Assembly: GCA_945898025.1 (NCBI GenBank)
Contig: CAMDGT010000056.1
Location: forward strand, 1-7,449
Direction: 5' to 3'
Origin: Rickettsia typhi
GTDB lineage: Bacteria > Pseudomonadota > Alphaproteobacteria > Rickettsiales > UBA1997
DNA length: 7,449 bases
Part shown: piece by piece, positions 1 through 6,619 of the stretch
Position numbering within the stretch: position 1 is the first letter of the stretch
Layout: every line of letters begins with the position of its first letter
Made by a program: the position numbers and the translations under genes
The notes under the pieces: model-generated
Databases searched by the model: none
What the model was told of the DNA's origin: nothing
Seen by the model: only the letters and a program-made list of their open reading frames with translations

Positions 1-351
1 CCAACAGAAGAAGTAAAAGTTGCTTATCAAATATTGAAATCCCTTAATTTGAGGCATTATGGAGTTAGTATAATTTCTTGTCCGTCTTGTGCTAGACAAG
101 CATTTGATGTTATAAAAATCGTTGAAGAGGTTGAAAAAAGAGTTGCTCACATAAAAAAACCGATTACAGTCTCGATATTAGGCTGTGTAGTTAACGGATT
201 GGGTGAGGCACTGCACACAGAAATAGGTATTACTGGCGGTGGTAATAATCGCCATAATGTTTATATTAACGGTGCTCCTAACCACAAAGTTGATGGCGAT
301 AAATTAATTGACCATATCGTTGATTTAATTGAAAAAAAGTCGCAATTATAA
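1..351 (+). CDS. ispG: 4-hydroxy-3-methylbut-2-enyl diphosphate synthase (IspG/GcpE), 3' end only
   Basis: This is the C-terminal part of IspG, the iron-sulfur enzyme that converts cyclic MEcPP to HMBPP in the MEP isoprenoid pathway in the cytoplasm. The frame is open from base 1, so the gene starts outside the window; 116 residues are visible before the TAA stop. Seen directly: ISCPSC (both Cys codons, 79-81 and 88-90) and GCVVNG with a third Cys at 184-186. These match the three [4Fe-4S] ligands, Cys270, Cys273 and Cys305 in E. coli. A Glu at 205-207 stands seven residues after the third Cys, as the catalytic Glu312 does. The family motif NGPGEA reads NGLGEA here. The tail ITGGG...HNVYINGAP is typical of the alphaproteobacterial form. 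An in-frame TTG at 34 is an internal Leu codon, not the start. rpiB follows after 46 nt on the same strand. Confidence 0.96.
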   Translation, partial: PTEEVKVAYQILKSLNLRHYGVSIISCPSCARQAFDVIKIVEEVEKRVAHIKKPITVSILGCVVNGLGEALHTEIGITGGGNNRHNVYINGAPNHKVDGDKLIDHIVDLIEKKSQL

Positions 352-397
352 ATTAATTATATTCTAGTTTGAATATACAAAGCATTGAAAAGTAAAA

Positions 398-913
398 ATG
401 AAATTAAATTGGCTATCTAAAATCAATGCCTCAGAAATATATTTTGCCTCTGATCATGCTGGATTCTTATTAAAAGATTTTTTAATTAAAGAGTTTGAAA
501 AAGCTAAAATAAATTCGAAGAATGGTGAAAAAATAAGAATTATTGATCTTGGTTGTGATGATGAAAAAATTTCTGTTGATTATCCTGATTATGCTAAGAA
601 ACTGGCATCTAAAATGCCAAAATTTAATAATCAAAATCAAGCAATTGATGTAGTTGATAATTTCGGCATTTTAATTTGTGGAACAGGGGTTGGAATTAGT
701 ATTGGTGCTAATCGCTACCATCATCTAAGATCAGCTCTTTGCAATAAAGTTGCGGTTGCAAAATTAGCTAGGCAACATAATAATGCCAATGTTTTATGTT
801 TAGGAGCAAGAGTAATCAAGCCCAATAATGCTTTGGCAATCAGTAAAGCATTTTTAACTACTAAATTTCTCGGTTGTCGTCATGAATCTAGAATTGTCAA
901 GCTCTCTTCATAG
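398..913 (+). CDS. rpiB: Ribose-5-phosphate isomerase B
   Basis: RpiB/LacAB-family isomerase interconverting ribose 5-phosphate and ribulose 5-phosphate in the non-oxidative pentose phosphate pathway. The 171 residues show the family motifs in order: ASDHAG (17-22), DYPDY (61-65), GILICGTGVGISIGANR (90-106) with catalytic Cys94, RQHNNANVL (125-133) with the proton-transfer His127, and GCRHESR (159-165), whose Arg161, His162 and Arg165 align with phosphate-binding residues of E. coli RpiB. The protein is longer than the usual ~145-150 residues. It has about 10 extra residues at the N terminus, about 9 extra between DHAG and DYP, and about 9 extra between DYP and the catalytic Cys. The ATG at 398 is the first in-frame candidate after the ispG stop and has only a weak purine stretch (GAAAAG) upstream. 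The 3' end overlaps trmB by 32 nt. Confidence 0.96.
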   Translation: MKLNWLSKINASEIYFASDHAGFLLKDFLIKEFEKAKINSKNGEKIRIIDLGCDDEKISVDYPDYAKKLASKMPKFNNQNQAIDVVDNFGILICGTGVGISIGANRYHHLRSALCNKVAVAKLARQHNNANVLCLGARVIKPNNALAISKAFLTTKFLGCRHESRIVKLSS

Positions 914-1592
914 AGAAAAAAAATTAATTCGTAGTTTTGGTAGAATTAAAAATCGAAAATTTTCAGACCATAAAAATTTTCTATTTGAAAATTTAATGCC
1001 AAAATATGAACTGGATAGCTTTAAATCTTGCTATCATAAAGTTGAAGCAGGGCAATTTAAAGAAGTTGTGCTTGAGATTGGGAGTGGTTTTGGTGATTTT
1101 ATTTTTAATAAATCAAGTGCTAATCGTGATAAATTATTTATTGGTTGCGAGCCTCATCTTAATGGGTTAGTTAATATTTTATCGATGTTAAAAAATTCTC
1201 CTCTCGATAATATTTGTTTATATCGTCAAGATGTAAGATTTTTAATTGAGAGTATGGCTGATGATTTTTTGAATCATATTTTTATCTTATTTCCCGATCC
1301 TTGGCCAAAATCTAAACATCGCAAAAGAAGGTTAATCAATAAAGAATTTCTTGATTTGATAGCTAAAAAAGTAAAAAAAGACGGTAAATTAACCATAGCA
1401 ACAGATCATGATGATTACAAAACTGCGATTATATCGTCAATTAACCAGACTAATAGTTGGTGTTGGTTAGCTAAATCTTCAAAAGATTGGCAGGAATTTC
1501 CTGCAGATTGGATTGAAACAAAATATCAAAAGAAGGCAAAAATTGAAAGCAGAAATTCTGTTATATTTGAGTTAGTAAAAGCCTCTAAATAA
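882..1592 (+). CDS. trmB: tRNA (guanine-N7-)-methyltransferase
   Basis: TrmB uses S-adenosylmethionine to make m7G at position 46 of the tRNA variable loop. The 236 residues carry the N-terminal RSFGRIKNRK segment (17-26), the SAM-binding loop LEIGSGFGDF (64-73), the acidic SAM ribose position GCEPH (88-92), the signature FPDPWPKSKHRKRR (137-150) with the catalytic-region Asp139, and ATDHDDY (173-179). The late motif normally written TxYE or TxFE reads TKYQ (213-216), so Glu is replaced by Gln. The start at 882 lies inside rpiB. The conserved RSFGR segment sits at residues 17-21, so the start must lie upstream of it: either this ATG or the in-frame TTG at 894. Both keep the overlap, which suggests translational coupling with rpiB. 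The stop is one base from the end of ribF on the other strand. Confidence 0.95.
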   Translation: MNLELSSSLHREKKLIRSFGRIKNRKFSDHKNFLFENLMPKYELDSFKSCYHKVEAGQFKEVVLEIGSGFGDFIFNKSSANRDKLFIGCEPHLNGLVNILSMLKNSPLDNICLYRQDVRFLIESMADDFLNHIFILFPDPWPKSKHRKRRLINKEFLDLIAKKVKKDGKLTIATDHDDYKTAIISSINQTNSWCWLAKSSKDWQEFPADWIETKYQKKAKIESRNSVIFELVKASK

Positions 1593-1593
1593 G

Positions 1594-2526
1594 CTAGTTT
1601 ATAATATTAAATGCTGAATTGATGTCGCTAATTATTTGCTCTTTTAGTTGTTTAATATTATGAAATTTTTTTTCTTCTCTAATAAATTTTTTAAGAAAGA
1701 CGGTTGCTTTTTGTTGATAAACTTCTTGATTAAAATTTAAAATATGAGTTTCAAAAATTGGTGAATTAGTATTGTCGATAGTTGGTCTAATACCAAAGTT
1801 TGTGATTGATTTTAGTAATTTTGTTTGATTGCCAATTTTTATTAAAGATTCATAAACTCCAAATTTTGGTTTAATGATATGATGGGTGGGCTTGATATTA
1901 CAAGTTGGAAAACCTATGTCTCGAGCAATTTTTTTGCCTTCGATAATAATTCCGCTAATTGAAAAGTAGCGATTTAATAATTGGTTAGATTGATAAATAT
2001 TGCCATTTTTTATTTGTTGGCGAATAATTGTTGAAGAGCATTTTTGGTTATTAAATGATATTTCTTTTATTTGCTTAATGGTAAAATTAAATTTTTTAGA
2101 TTCTTCTTCTAATAACAAAAAATTGCCAGTTCTATTTTTTCCGAAAATAAAATCATGACCAATAGTTAGATGCTTCATTTTAAAAGAGTCAAGTAAGATT
2201 TTTTGTAAAAAATCATTGGCAGAAAATTCTGATAAATTATGGTTAAAAGGCAGTATAGCAACATAATCTAATTTAAATTCTTTGAGAATTCTTAATTTTT
2301 CGCTTAAAGAAGTGATTCTAAAGTCATAATTTTGATCTGGTTTTAAGAATTTAATTGGGTGTGGTTCAAAAGTTATTAATAATGTTTTTAAGTTTTTATT
2401 TTTAGCAATCTCAAGATTCTCCCTTATTATCTCTTGATGACCAAGATGAACACCATCAAAATTTCCTATCATGATTGCAGAATTGCTTTTAATATTAATA
2501 TTTGCAAGGCTGCGAATTATCTTCAT
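1594..2526 (-). CDS. ribF: Bifunctional riboflavin kinase / FMN adenylyltransferase (FAD synthetase)
   Basis: RibF phosphorylates riboflavin to FMN (C-terminal module) and adenylates FMN to FAD (N-terminal nucleotidyltransferase module). Its 310 residues match the usual length of about 310. N-terminal module: GNFDGVHLGHQ (21-31, with the HxGH-type nucleotide-binding signature), FEPHP (53-57), GHDFIFGKNRTG (123-134) and SSTIIR (164-169). C-terminal flavokinase module: GFPTCNI (205-211, phosphate binding), GVYES (223-227), NFGIRPT (243-249), ETHIL (259-263, containing the expected catalytic-region Glu) and FIREEKKF (281-288). Both activities therefore look intact. The ATG lies 14 nt after the stop of the Kef-type gene, so the two are probably cotranscribed. 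No Shine-Dalgarno sequence is visible in that spacer. Confidence 0.97.
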   Translation of the reverse strand: MKIIRSLANINIKSNSAIMIGNFDGVHLGHQEIIRENLEIAKNKNLKTLLITFEPHPIKFLKPDQNYDFRITSLSEKLRILKEFKLDYVAILPFNHNLSEFSANDFLQKILLDSFKMKHLTIGHDFIFGKNRTGNFLLLEEESKKFNFTIKQIKEISFNNQKCSSTIIRQQIKNGNIYQSNQLLNRYFSISGIIIEGKKIARDIGFPTCNIKPTHHIIKPKFGVYESLIKIGNQTKLLKSITNFGIRPTIDNTNSPIFETHILNFNQEVYQQKATVFLKKFIREEKKFHNIKQLKEQIISDINSAFNIIN

Positions 2527-2540
2527 TGATTAAATATTAT

Positions 2541-4253
2541 TTAATTGTGGTTTTCGTTGATTATTTCTTTAAAACTTTCAGGATCCATATCTCTAAAATT
2601 TGTCAATATTGACTCTATTTCATTATGATTTATGCCTATTGATCTTAGTGCTACCTTGCTAAGCTGTAGGGCGGTTTCAACATTTTTTGATATTACTAAA
2701 TTTGCCCCAATTTTTTTGAATCTATCTGCATTTTTTATATTTTCTGATTTTGTTACCACATTAACTTCTGGAAAATTTTGGCTAATAAAGCGGGTGATTT
2801 TCATGCAAGTTATTTCATCTTCCATTGCTATTATTATAGCTTCCGATCTCTCAATGCCAATATATTTTAATATGTCAAGATTCATTGCATCGCCATAAGA
2901 TATATTGTATCCGTTAGTTTTTTCGATTCTGACTAAGTGGTGATTATTATCGATGATTATGTAATTTTTAGTTGATTTTTTTAAGATGTAGCTAATTATT
3001 CTTCCAACCTTTGTGAATCCAACAATTATAATGTGGTTAGATATTTCGTCTATTTCTCTTTTTATTTTATTGTCTTTTAAAACATCTTTAGTGTAAAGAG
3101 TAGTTTTTATTTTTCTGCCAATATTTGCTATTATTGGTGTTAGTGCCATTGTTAAGGTTACAATAGTGATTAAGAATTGACACACATCTTGTTCAATTAA
3201 CTTTTTTTGAACTGCCATAACGAATACAACGAAAGCGAATTCTCCGCCTTGTGCGAGTAATAAACCGGCATGAATGGAGGGAGCTAGAGGAAATTTGAAT
3301 AATTTACATAAACCTATGATTATCGATGCTTTAACGGTAATTAGAATTAAGGATAATAGAAGGATATATGGCAAGCTTTTTAGTAAAAGATCGAAATCAA
3401 AGGACATTCCTATTGACATAAAGAACAAACCCATCAACAAATGTTTTAGAGATATTATCTCCTCTTCAACGCGATAACGATATTCAGTTTCTGCGACCAT
3501 TAATCCGGCAATAAATGCACCAAGAGCAAAAGACAAGCCCATTCTATTGCTAATTAGAGATGCTCCAAAAATTACAATTAGAGTAAAACTTAGAAATAAA
3601 ACATCGCTTTTTAAATCGGCGATAATTCTGTATATCGGTCTAAGAAATAATCTTCCCGATATAAAGATTAATGTCATTGCCATTATTGCATTGACAGTTA
3701 CTTCTCCAAGTGCTGGCATAATTGCTAGTTTTTTATTGGCAAGTAGCGGTAATAAAACTAAGATTGGAATAACTACTAAATCTTGCATCAATAAAATTGC
3801 GAAAGATAATCTTCCAACTCTGGTGTTTTCTTCTCCATTTTCTGCTATCACTTGCATAACTATTGCTGTTGACGATAATGCGAGCGCACCACCAATAATA
3901 ATTGAGTTCTCAAGGTTAATTGCAAAAAATTTATGACAGATTGTAGCAATTGCCGTTGCGGTTGTAATTATTTGCAAACTACCAAAGCCAAGAACATAAG
4001 TTTTAATGGCAACTAGTTTTTCAAAAGTTAATTCTAATCCGATTGCAAATAGTAAGAATACGATTCCTAGTTCGGCTATTGATTTTGTTGTTTCGGTGCT
4101 TGTAAGTATGCCAAAGCCAAAAGGTCCAATCGCGGCTCCAGCAACAAGATAACCAAGGGCTGGGCTTAATTTTAATTGTTTAAAAACAATAACAACGGCA
4201 AAAGATGCAAGCAATAAAATAAAGATGTCGTAAAGATAACCGAAGCTATGCAT
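2541..4253 (-). CDS. Kef/CPA2-family monovalent cation:proton antiporter with C-terminal TrkA-N domain
   Basis: Inner-membrane antiporter of the CPA2 family, like KefB/KefC/YbaL, exchanging K+ or Na+ for H+. I place the start at the ATG 4251-4253 (570 residues). A longer frame reaches a TTG at 4319, but its extra 22 residues are polar and lie before the point where homologues begin. The membrane part (roughly residues 5-380 in this numbering) has many hydrophobic segments and the family motifs LSPALGYLVAGAAIGPFG, ALSSTAIVMQ (125-134), LLMQD (154-158, with the conserved membrane Asp158), GLFFMSIGM (275-283) and AQGGEFAF (334-341). A cytoplasmic Rossmann-type TrkA-N/RCK domain covers about 408-523, with a GDA motif at 454-456. 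Its dinucleotide loop reads GFTKVG (412-417) rather than the usual GxGxxG. No KefF/KefG-like partner is nearby, so glutathione-gated K+ efflux is not established. ribF follows 14 nt downstream. Confidence 0.92.
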   Translation of the reverse strand: MHSFGYLYDIFILLLASFAVVIVFKQLKLSPALGYLVAGAAIGPFGFGILTSTETTKSIAELGIVFLLFAIGLELTFEKLVAIKTYVLGFGSLQIITTATAIATICHKFFAINLENSIIIGGALALSSTAIVMQVIAENGEENTRVGRLSFAILLMQDLVVIPILVLLPLLANKKLAIMPALGEVTVNAIMAMTLIFISGRLFLRPIYRIIADLKSDVLFLSFTLIVIFGASLISNRMGLSFALGAFIAGLMVAETEYRYRVEEEIISLKHLLMGLFFMSIGMSFDFDLLLKSLPYILLLSLILITVKASIIIGLCKLFKFPLAPSIHAGLLLAQGGEFAFVVFVMAVQKKLIEQDVCQFLITIVTLTMALTPIIANIGRKIKTTLYTKDVLKDNKIKREIDEISNHIIIVGFTKVGRIISYILKKSTKNYIIIDNNHHLVRIEKTNGYNISYGDAMNLDILKYIGIERSEAIIIAMEDEITCMKITRFISQNFPEVNVVTKSENIKNADRFKKIGANLVISKNVETALQLSKVALRSIGINHNEIESILTNFRDMDPESFKEIINENHN

Positions 4254-4410
4254 ATATTTATAATTAAAAATATTCTTTGTAATGATTTTAAACTCTAATG
4301 GCAAATAATTTTCTTGCAACTAAAAAAATATTAAATAATCTACGAGATTATAATTCAGTTTCAATTATACGCTATCATATTGTCGAATTTAAAAATTATT
4401 TACTTGGATA
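4254..4410. promoter_or_regulatory. Divergent intergenic control region (kef-type gene / thiS)
   Basis: This 157-nt AT-rich stretch separates the minus-strand antiporter gene from plus-strand thiS and must hold the start signals for both, unless the antiporter gene begins at the weaker TTG at 4319. Perfect TATAAT hexamers occur at 4349-4354 (plus strand) and, on the minus strand, at 4364-4369 and 4347-4352. The last overlaps the first in the palindrome ATTATAAT. A 5/6 match, TATCAT, lies at 4373-4378 on the plus strand. None has a convincing TTGACA-like box 16-18 nt upstream, so I do not assign exact promoters. No Fur-box-like inverted repeat or THI-box riboswitch is apparent ahead of thiS; the leader is too short for a THI-box. 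Confidence 0.45.
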
Positions 4411-4620
4411 ATGTCTAAAATTAACATAATTCTAAATGGCAAAAACTTCTCAACTAAAAAAGGTTGTAGTTTAAGTTTTTTAATTGAAGAGTTAAGGCTT
4501 GATATTAAAAAAATTGCCATTGAGAAAGATCTTCAAATTATACATCCCCAAGATTTTGAAAAAACAATTTTAGAAGAAGGTTCAAGCCTTGAAATTGTTC
4601 ATTTCATTGGTGGTGGTTAA
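4411..4620 (+). CDS. thiS: Sulfur carrier protein ThiS (thiamine biosynthesis)
   Basis: Small ubiquitin-fold (beta-grasp) sulfur carrier of 69 residues. ThiF activates the C-terminal glycine of this family, which then carries the sulfur as a thiocarboxylate to ThiG for thiazole formation. Seen directly: the N-terminal strand INIILNGKNF with the NGK turn, a central hydrophobic LSFLIEELRLD helix, and a C terminus LEIVHFIGGG. That tail closely resembles the EIVHFVGGG ending I recall for Bacillus ThiS and ends in the required Gly-Gly. Length is normal (about 65-70). The MoaD family also ends in GG, but the VHFxGGG tail favours ThiS. No thiG, thiO, thiE or thiF lies next to it; hslV follows after 28 nt on the same strand. 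The start has only TTGGATA directly upstream, not a clear ribosome binding site. Confidence 0.88.
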   Translation: MSKINIILNGKNFSTKKGCSLSFLIEELRLDIKKIAIEKDLQIIHPQDFEKTILEEGSSLEIVHFIGGG

Positions 4621-4648
4621 GAATAAATAAATAAATTAATAAAACAAA

Positions 4649-5200
4649 ATGCTAGAACATAAAAATCAGCAACAAATTTATGCTACGACAATTCTGTCGG
4701 TTAGAAAAGATGGGAAGGTCGTTATTGCCGGAGATGGTCAGGTTTCTCTTGGTTCAACGATAATGAAATCTAATGCTAAAAAAATTCGTAAATTAGGAGA
4801 TGGTACAATAATAGCTGGTTTTGCTGGCGCCACAGCTGATGCCTTCACTTTGTTTGAAAGATTAGAAGCTAAATTAGAGCAATACCCAAAGCAACTGCTT
4901 AGAGCCTGTGTTGAACTTGCCAAAGACTGGCGAACTGATAAATATCTCAGAAGATTAGAAGCGATGATGATAGTGGTTGATGCAAATATTTCTTTAATTT
5001 TAACTGGTAATGGCGATGTTTTGGAGCCAGAATATGGTCTTGCGGCAATTGGCTCGGGCGGTAATTTTGCTTTAGCTTCAGCAAAAGCCCTTATTGATAT
5101 TGAAGGCATAAGTGCCGAAGATATAGCTAAAAAATCTATGAAAATTGCCGCCGAGTTGTGTGTTTACACTAACCATAATCTAACAATTGAGAGTCTTTAA
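4649..5200 (+). CDS. hslV: ATP-dependent protease subunit HslV (ClpQ)
   Basis: HslV is the threonine peptidase of the HslUV complex, a dodecamer that degrades proteins unfolded by the HslU ATPase in the cytoplasm. The 183-residue precursor has a 12-residue leader before Thr13 ([12 protein letters not shown]), which becomes the N-terminal nucleophile after self-cleavage. On mature numbering Asp17 and Lys33 of the active site are present as Asp29 and Lys45. AGDGQVSLG (27-35), [55 protein letters not shown] and VYTNHN follow in the expected order. The leader and sequence are of the alphaproteobacterial type. Unlike the common hslV-hslU arrangement, the next gene is tolB, whose ATG shares one base with this TAA stop. 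The 28 nt before the ATG are almost only A and T, with no Shine-Dalgarno sequence. Confidence 0.97.
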   Translation: MLEHKNQQQIYATTILSVRKDGKVVIAGDGQVSLGSTIMKSNAKKIRKLGDGTIIAGFAGATADAFTLFERLEAKLEQYPKQLLRACVELAKDWRTDKYLRRLEAMMIVVDANISLILTGNGDVLEPEYGLAAIGSGGNFALASAKALIDIEGISAEDIAKKSMKIAAELCVYTNHNLTIESL

Positions 5201-6600
5201 TGATATTTTATCGCTGTATAAATTTTACTTTAATCTTATTTATATCGTTTATTTTTCTGTTTAAAGCTAATGCAGGAACTGTAATATCAATAAAGGGAGA
5301 ATATAAAACAATAACAAGTATAGTTTTTTCTGGTTTTAATAGCGATAATCCTATTTTAAATAGCGACGCCAAGAAAGTGGTTAATCAAATTAATTACAAT
5401 CTTCAGACTACTGGATTATTTAAAGTTGCAATAAGGCAAAAACTTTCAAATTATAATAATATAAAATTCAACGATGACAATCAGTTAAATATATCCCCAG
5501 ACTCGATTTCAGATGAAATTAACATGATGCCAATCAATATTGATGTAATGCCAAATTTTCAGCAATTGAAGAGATTGGGGGTTGATTCTTTGATAGTTGC
5601 GGAGCCGTCTTTTGATAATAAAGGTTTTTTACAAATTAGAATTAGAATGTGGGATACCCTTGATGAAAAGCAAGTGATGGGAAAGCTTTACTCTACTTAT
5701 AGAGATAATTATAAAAAAATGGCAAATACAATTTCTAATGAAATTTTTAAATCCATAACGGGTGAAAAATCTGGTCATTTTAATTCAAAAATACTTTATG
5801 TATCAGAAACTGGTCCTGCAAATAAAAGGTCTAAAAAAATTAATGTTGTTGATTTTGATGGCTCTAATCGTACCATTCTAACTGATGGAAAGGACCTCGT
5901 TTTAACACCAATTTTTTCTAAAAAACTTAATCAAATTTTTTATTTAAGATATTTCGATAGTCGTCCTCAAGTTTTCTCTCTTAATCTTGACGATATGACA
6001 AGTAGAAAGGTTGGAGGTTTTAAAGGTACAACATTCGCTTCGGCGGTGCATCCTAGTGACCCAAATTTGCTTGCATTATCTGTTATCATTGATTCTAATA
6101 GCGATATCTATGAATTGAATATTCTAGAAAATATTGCTCGAAAACTAACCCGCCATCATGCAATAGATACCACTCCATCCTACTCTCCTGATGCAAAAAT
6201 GGTAGCCTTTGCTTCTGATAGAGAAAACGGTCAGCAAATATATATCATGGATAAAGATCTTGGTAAAGTTGAGAGAATAAGTTTTAACGGTGGTTCATAT
6301 TCAAAACCTGTATGGTCTCCAGATGGTAAAATGATAGCATTTACAAAAATAAAGAATAATAAATTTCATATAGGTATAATGCTCGCAAATGGCAAAAACG
6401 AAAGAATTCTTACTAGTGGATACATAGTCGAAGGGGCAAAATGGTCACCAAATAGCCGTTATTTGATATATTCAAAAAAAGTATCTCCTTATGGCTTTGA
6501 GAGCATTCCTAAGCTTTATATTATTGATGTTGTTACTGGTTTTGAGTATCAAATTCCTACCGCTGCTAATGAAGGGGCAACTGACCCAGATTGGCAATAA
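5200..6600 (+). CDS. tolB: Tol-Pal system periplasmic protein TolB
   Basis: TolB is the periplasmic component of the Tol-Pal system, which links the inner membrane TolQRA complex to Pal and the outer membrane and helps constrict the envelope at division. Of 466 residues, 1-25 form a Sec signal peptide (hydrophobic core LILFISFIFLF, AxA-type site ANA at 23-25). Residues ~26-190 are the N-terminal alpha/beta domain, ending in SNEIFKSITGEK. Residues ~195-466 are the beta-propeller. Its repeats are visible as PIFSKKLNQIFYLRY, AVHPSDPNLLALSV, PSYSPDAKMVAFASDR, PVWSPDGKMIAFTK, AKWSPNSRYLIYSKK and the final DPDW. The protein is about 35 residues longer than E. coli TolB. Most of the excess is an Asn/Ile-rich insertion near 83-112 in the N-terminal domain. 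The start ATG overlaps the hslV stop by one base, so the pair is probably translationally coupled. No other tol genes are in the window. Confidence 0.95.
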   Translation: MIFYRCINFTLILFISFIFLFKANAGTVISIKGEYKTITSIVFSGFNSDNPILNSDAKKVVNQINYNLQTTGLFKVAIRQKLSNYNNIKFNDDNQLNISPDSISDEINMMPINIDVMPNFQQLKRLGVDSLIVAEPSFDNKGFLQIRIRMWDTLDEKQVMGKLYSTYRDNYKKMANTISNEIFKSITGEKSGHFNSKILYVSETGPANKRSKKINVVDFDGSNRTILTDGKDLVLTPIFSKKLNQIFYLRYFDSRPQVFSLNLDDMTSRKVGGFKGTTFASAVHPSDPNLLALSVIIDSNSDIYELNILENIARKLTRHHAIDTTPSYSPDAKMVAFASDRENGQQIYIMDKDLGKVERISFNGGSYSKPVWSPDGKMIAFTKIKNNKFHIGIMLANGKNERILTSGYIVEGAKWSPNSRYLIYSKKVSPYGFESIPKLYIIDVVTGFEYQIPTAANEGATDPDWQ

Positions 6601-6619
6601 TCTTAACTTAATATTTAAT

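Noticed and set aside
3547..3936. A 129-codon open frame on the plus strand inside the antiporter gene (also shorter ones at 2632-2898 and 3274-3477)
   Set aside because: All are antisense to a clear membrane-protein gene with family motifs throughout; their translations show no recognisable family.
4254..4319. 22-residue N-terminal extension of the antiporter from a TTG at 4319
   Set aside because: Homologues begin just before the first membrane helix, matching the ATG at 4253; the extension is polar and unlike the family. It cannot be fully excluded.
4321..4410. Thiamine pyrophosphate riboswitch ahead of thiS
   Set aside because: The leader is short and AT-rich and lacks the conserved CUGAGA-type core of the THI element.
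4738..5109. A 123-codon open frame on the minus strand opposite hslV
   Set aside because: It lies wholly within the well-conserved hslV gene, shows no domain, and is explained by codon-position bias on the coding strand.
6491..6619. Upstream extension of fur with a hydrophobic segment resembling a membrane anchor
   Set aside because: It overlaps the conserved end of the TolB beta-propeller in another frame, starts at a non-ATG codon, and Fur proteins start near ATG 6620. The hydrophobicity is a frame-shifted reading of tolB.
6601..6619. Possible Fur box for autoregulation ahead of fur
   Set aside because: No 19-bp inverted repeat resembling GATAATGATTATC is present, only AT-rich sequence.
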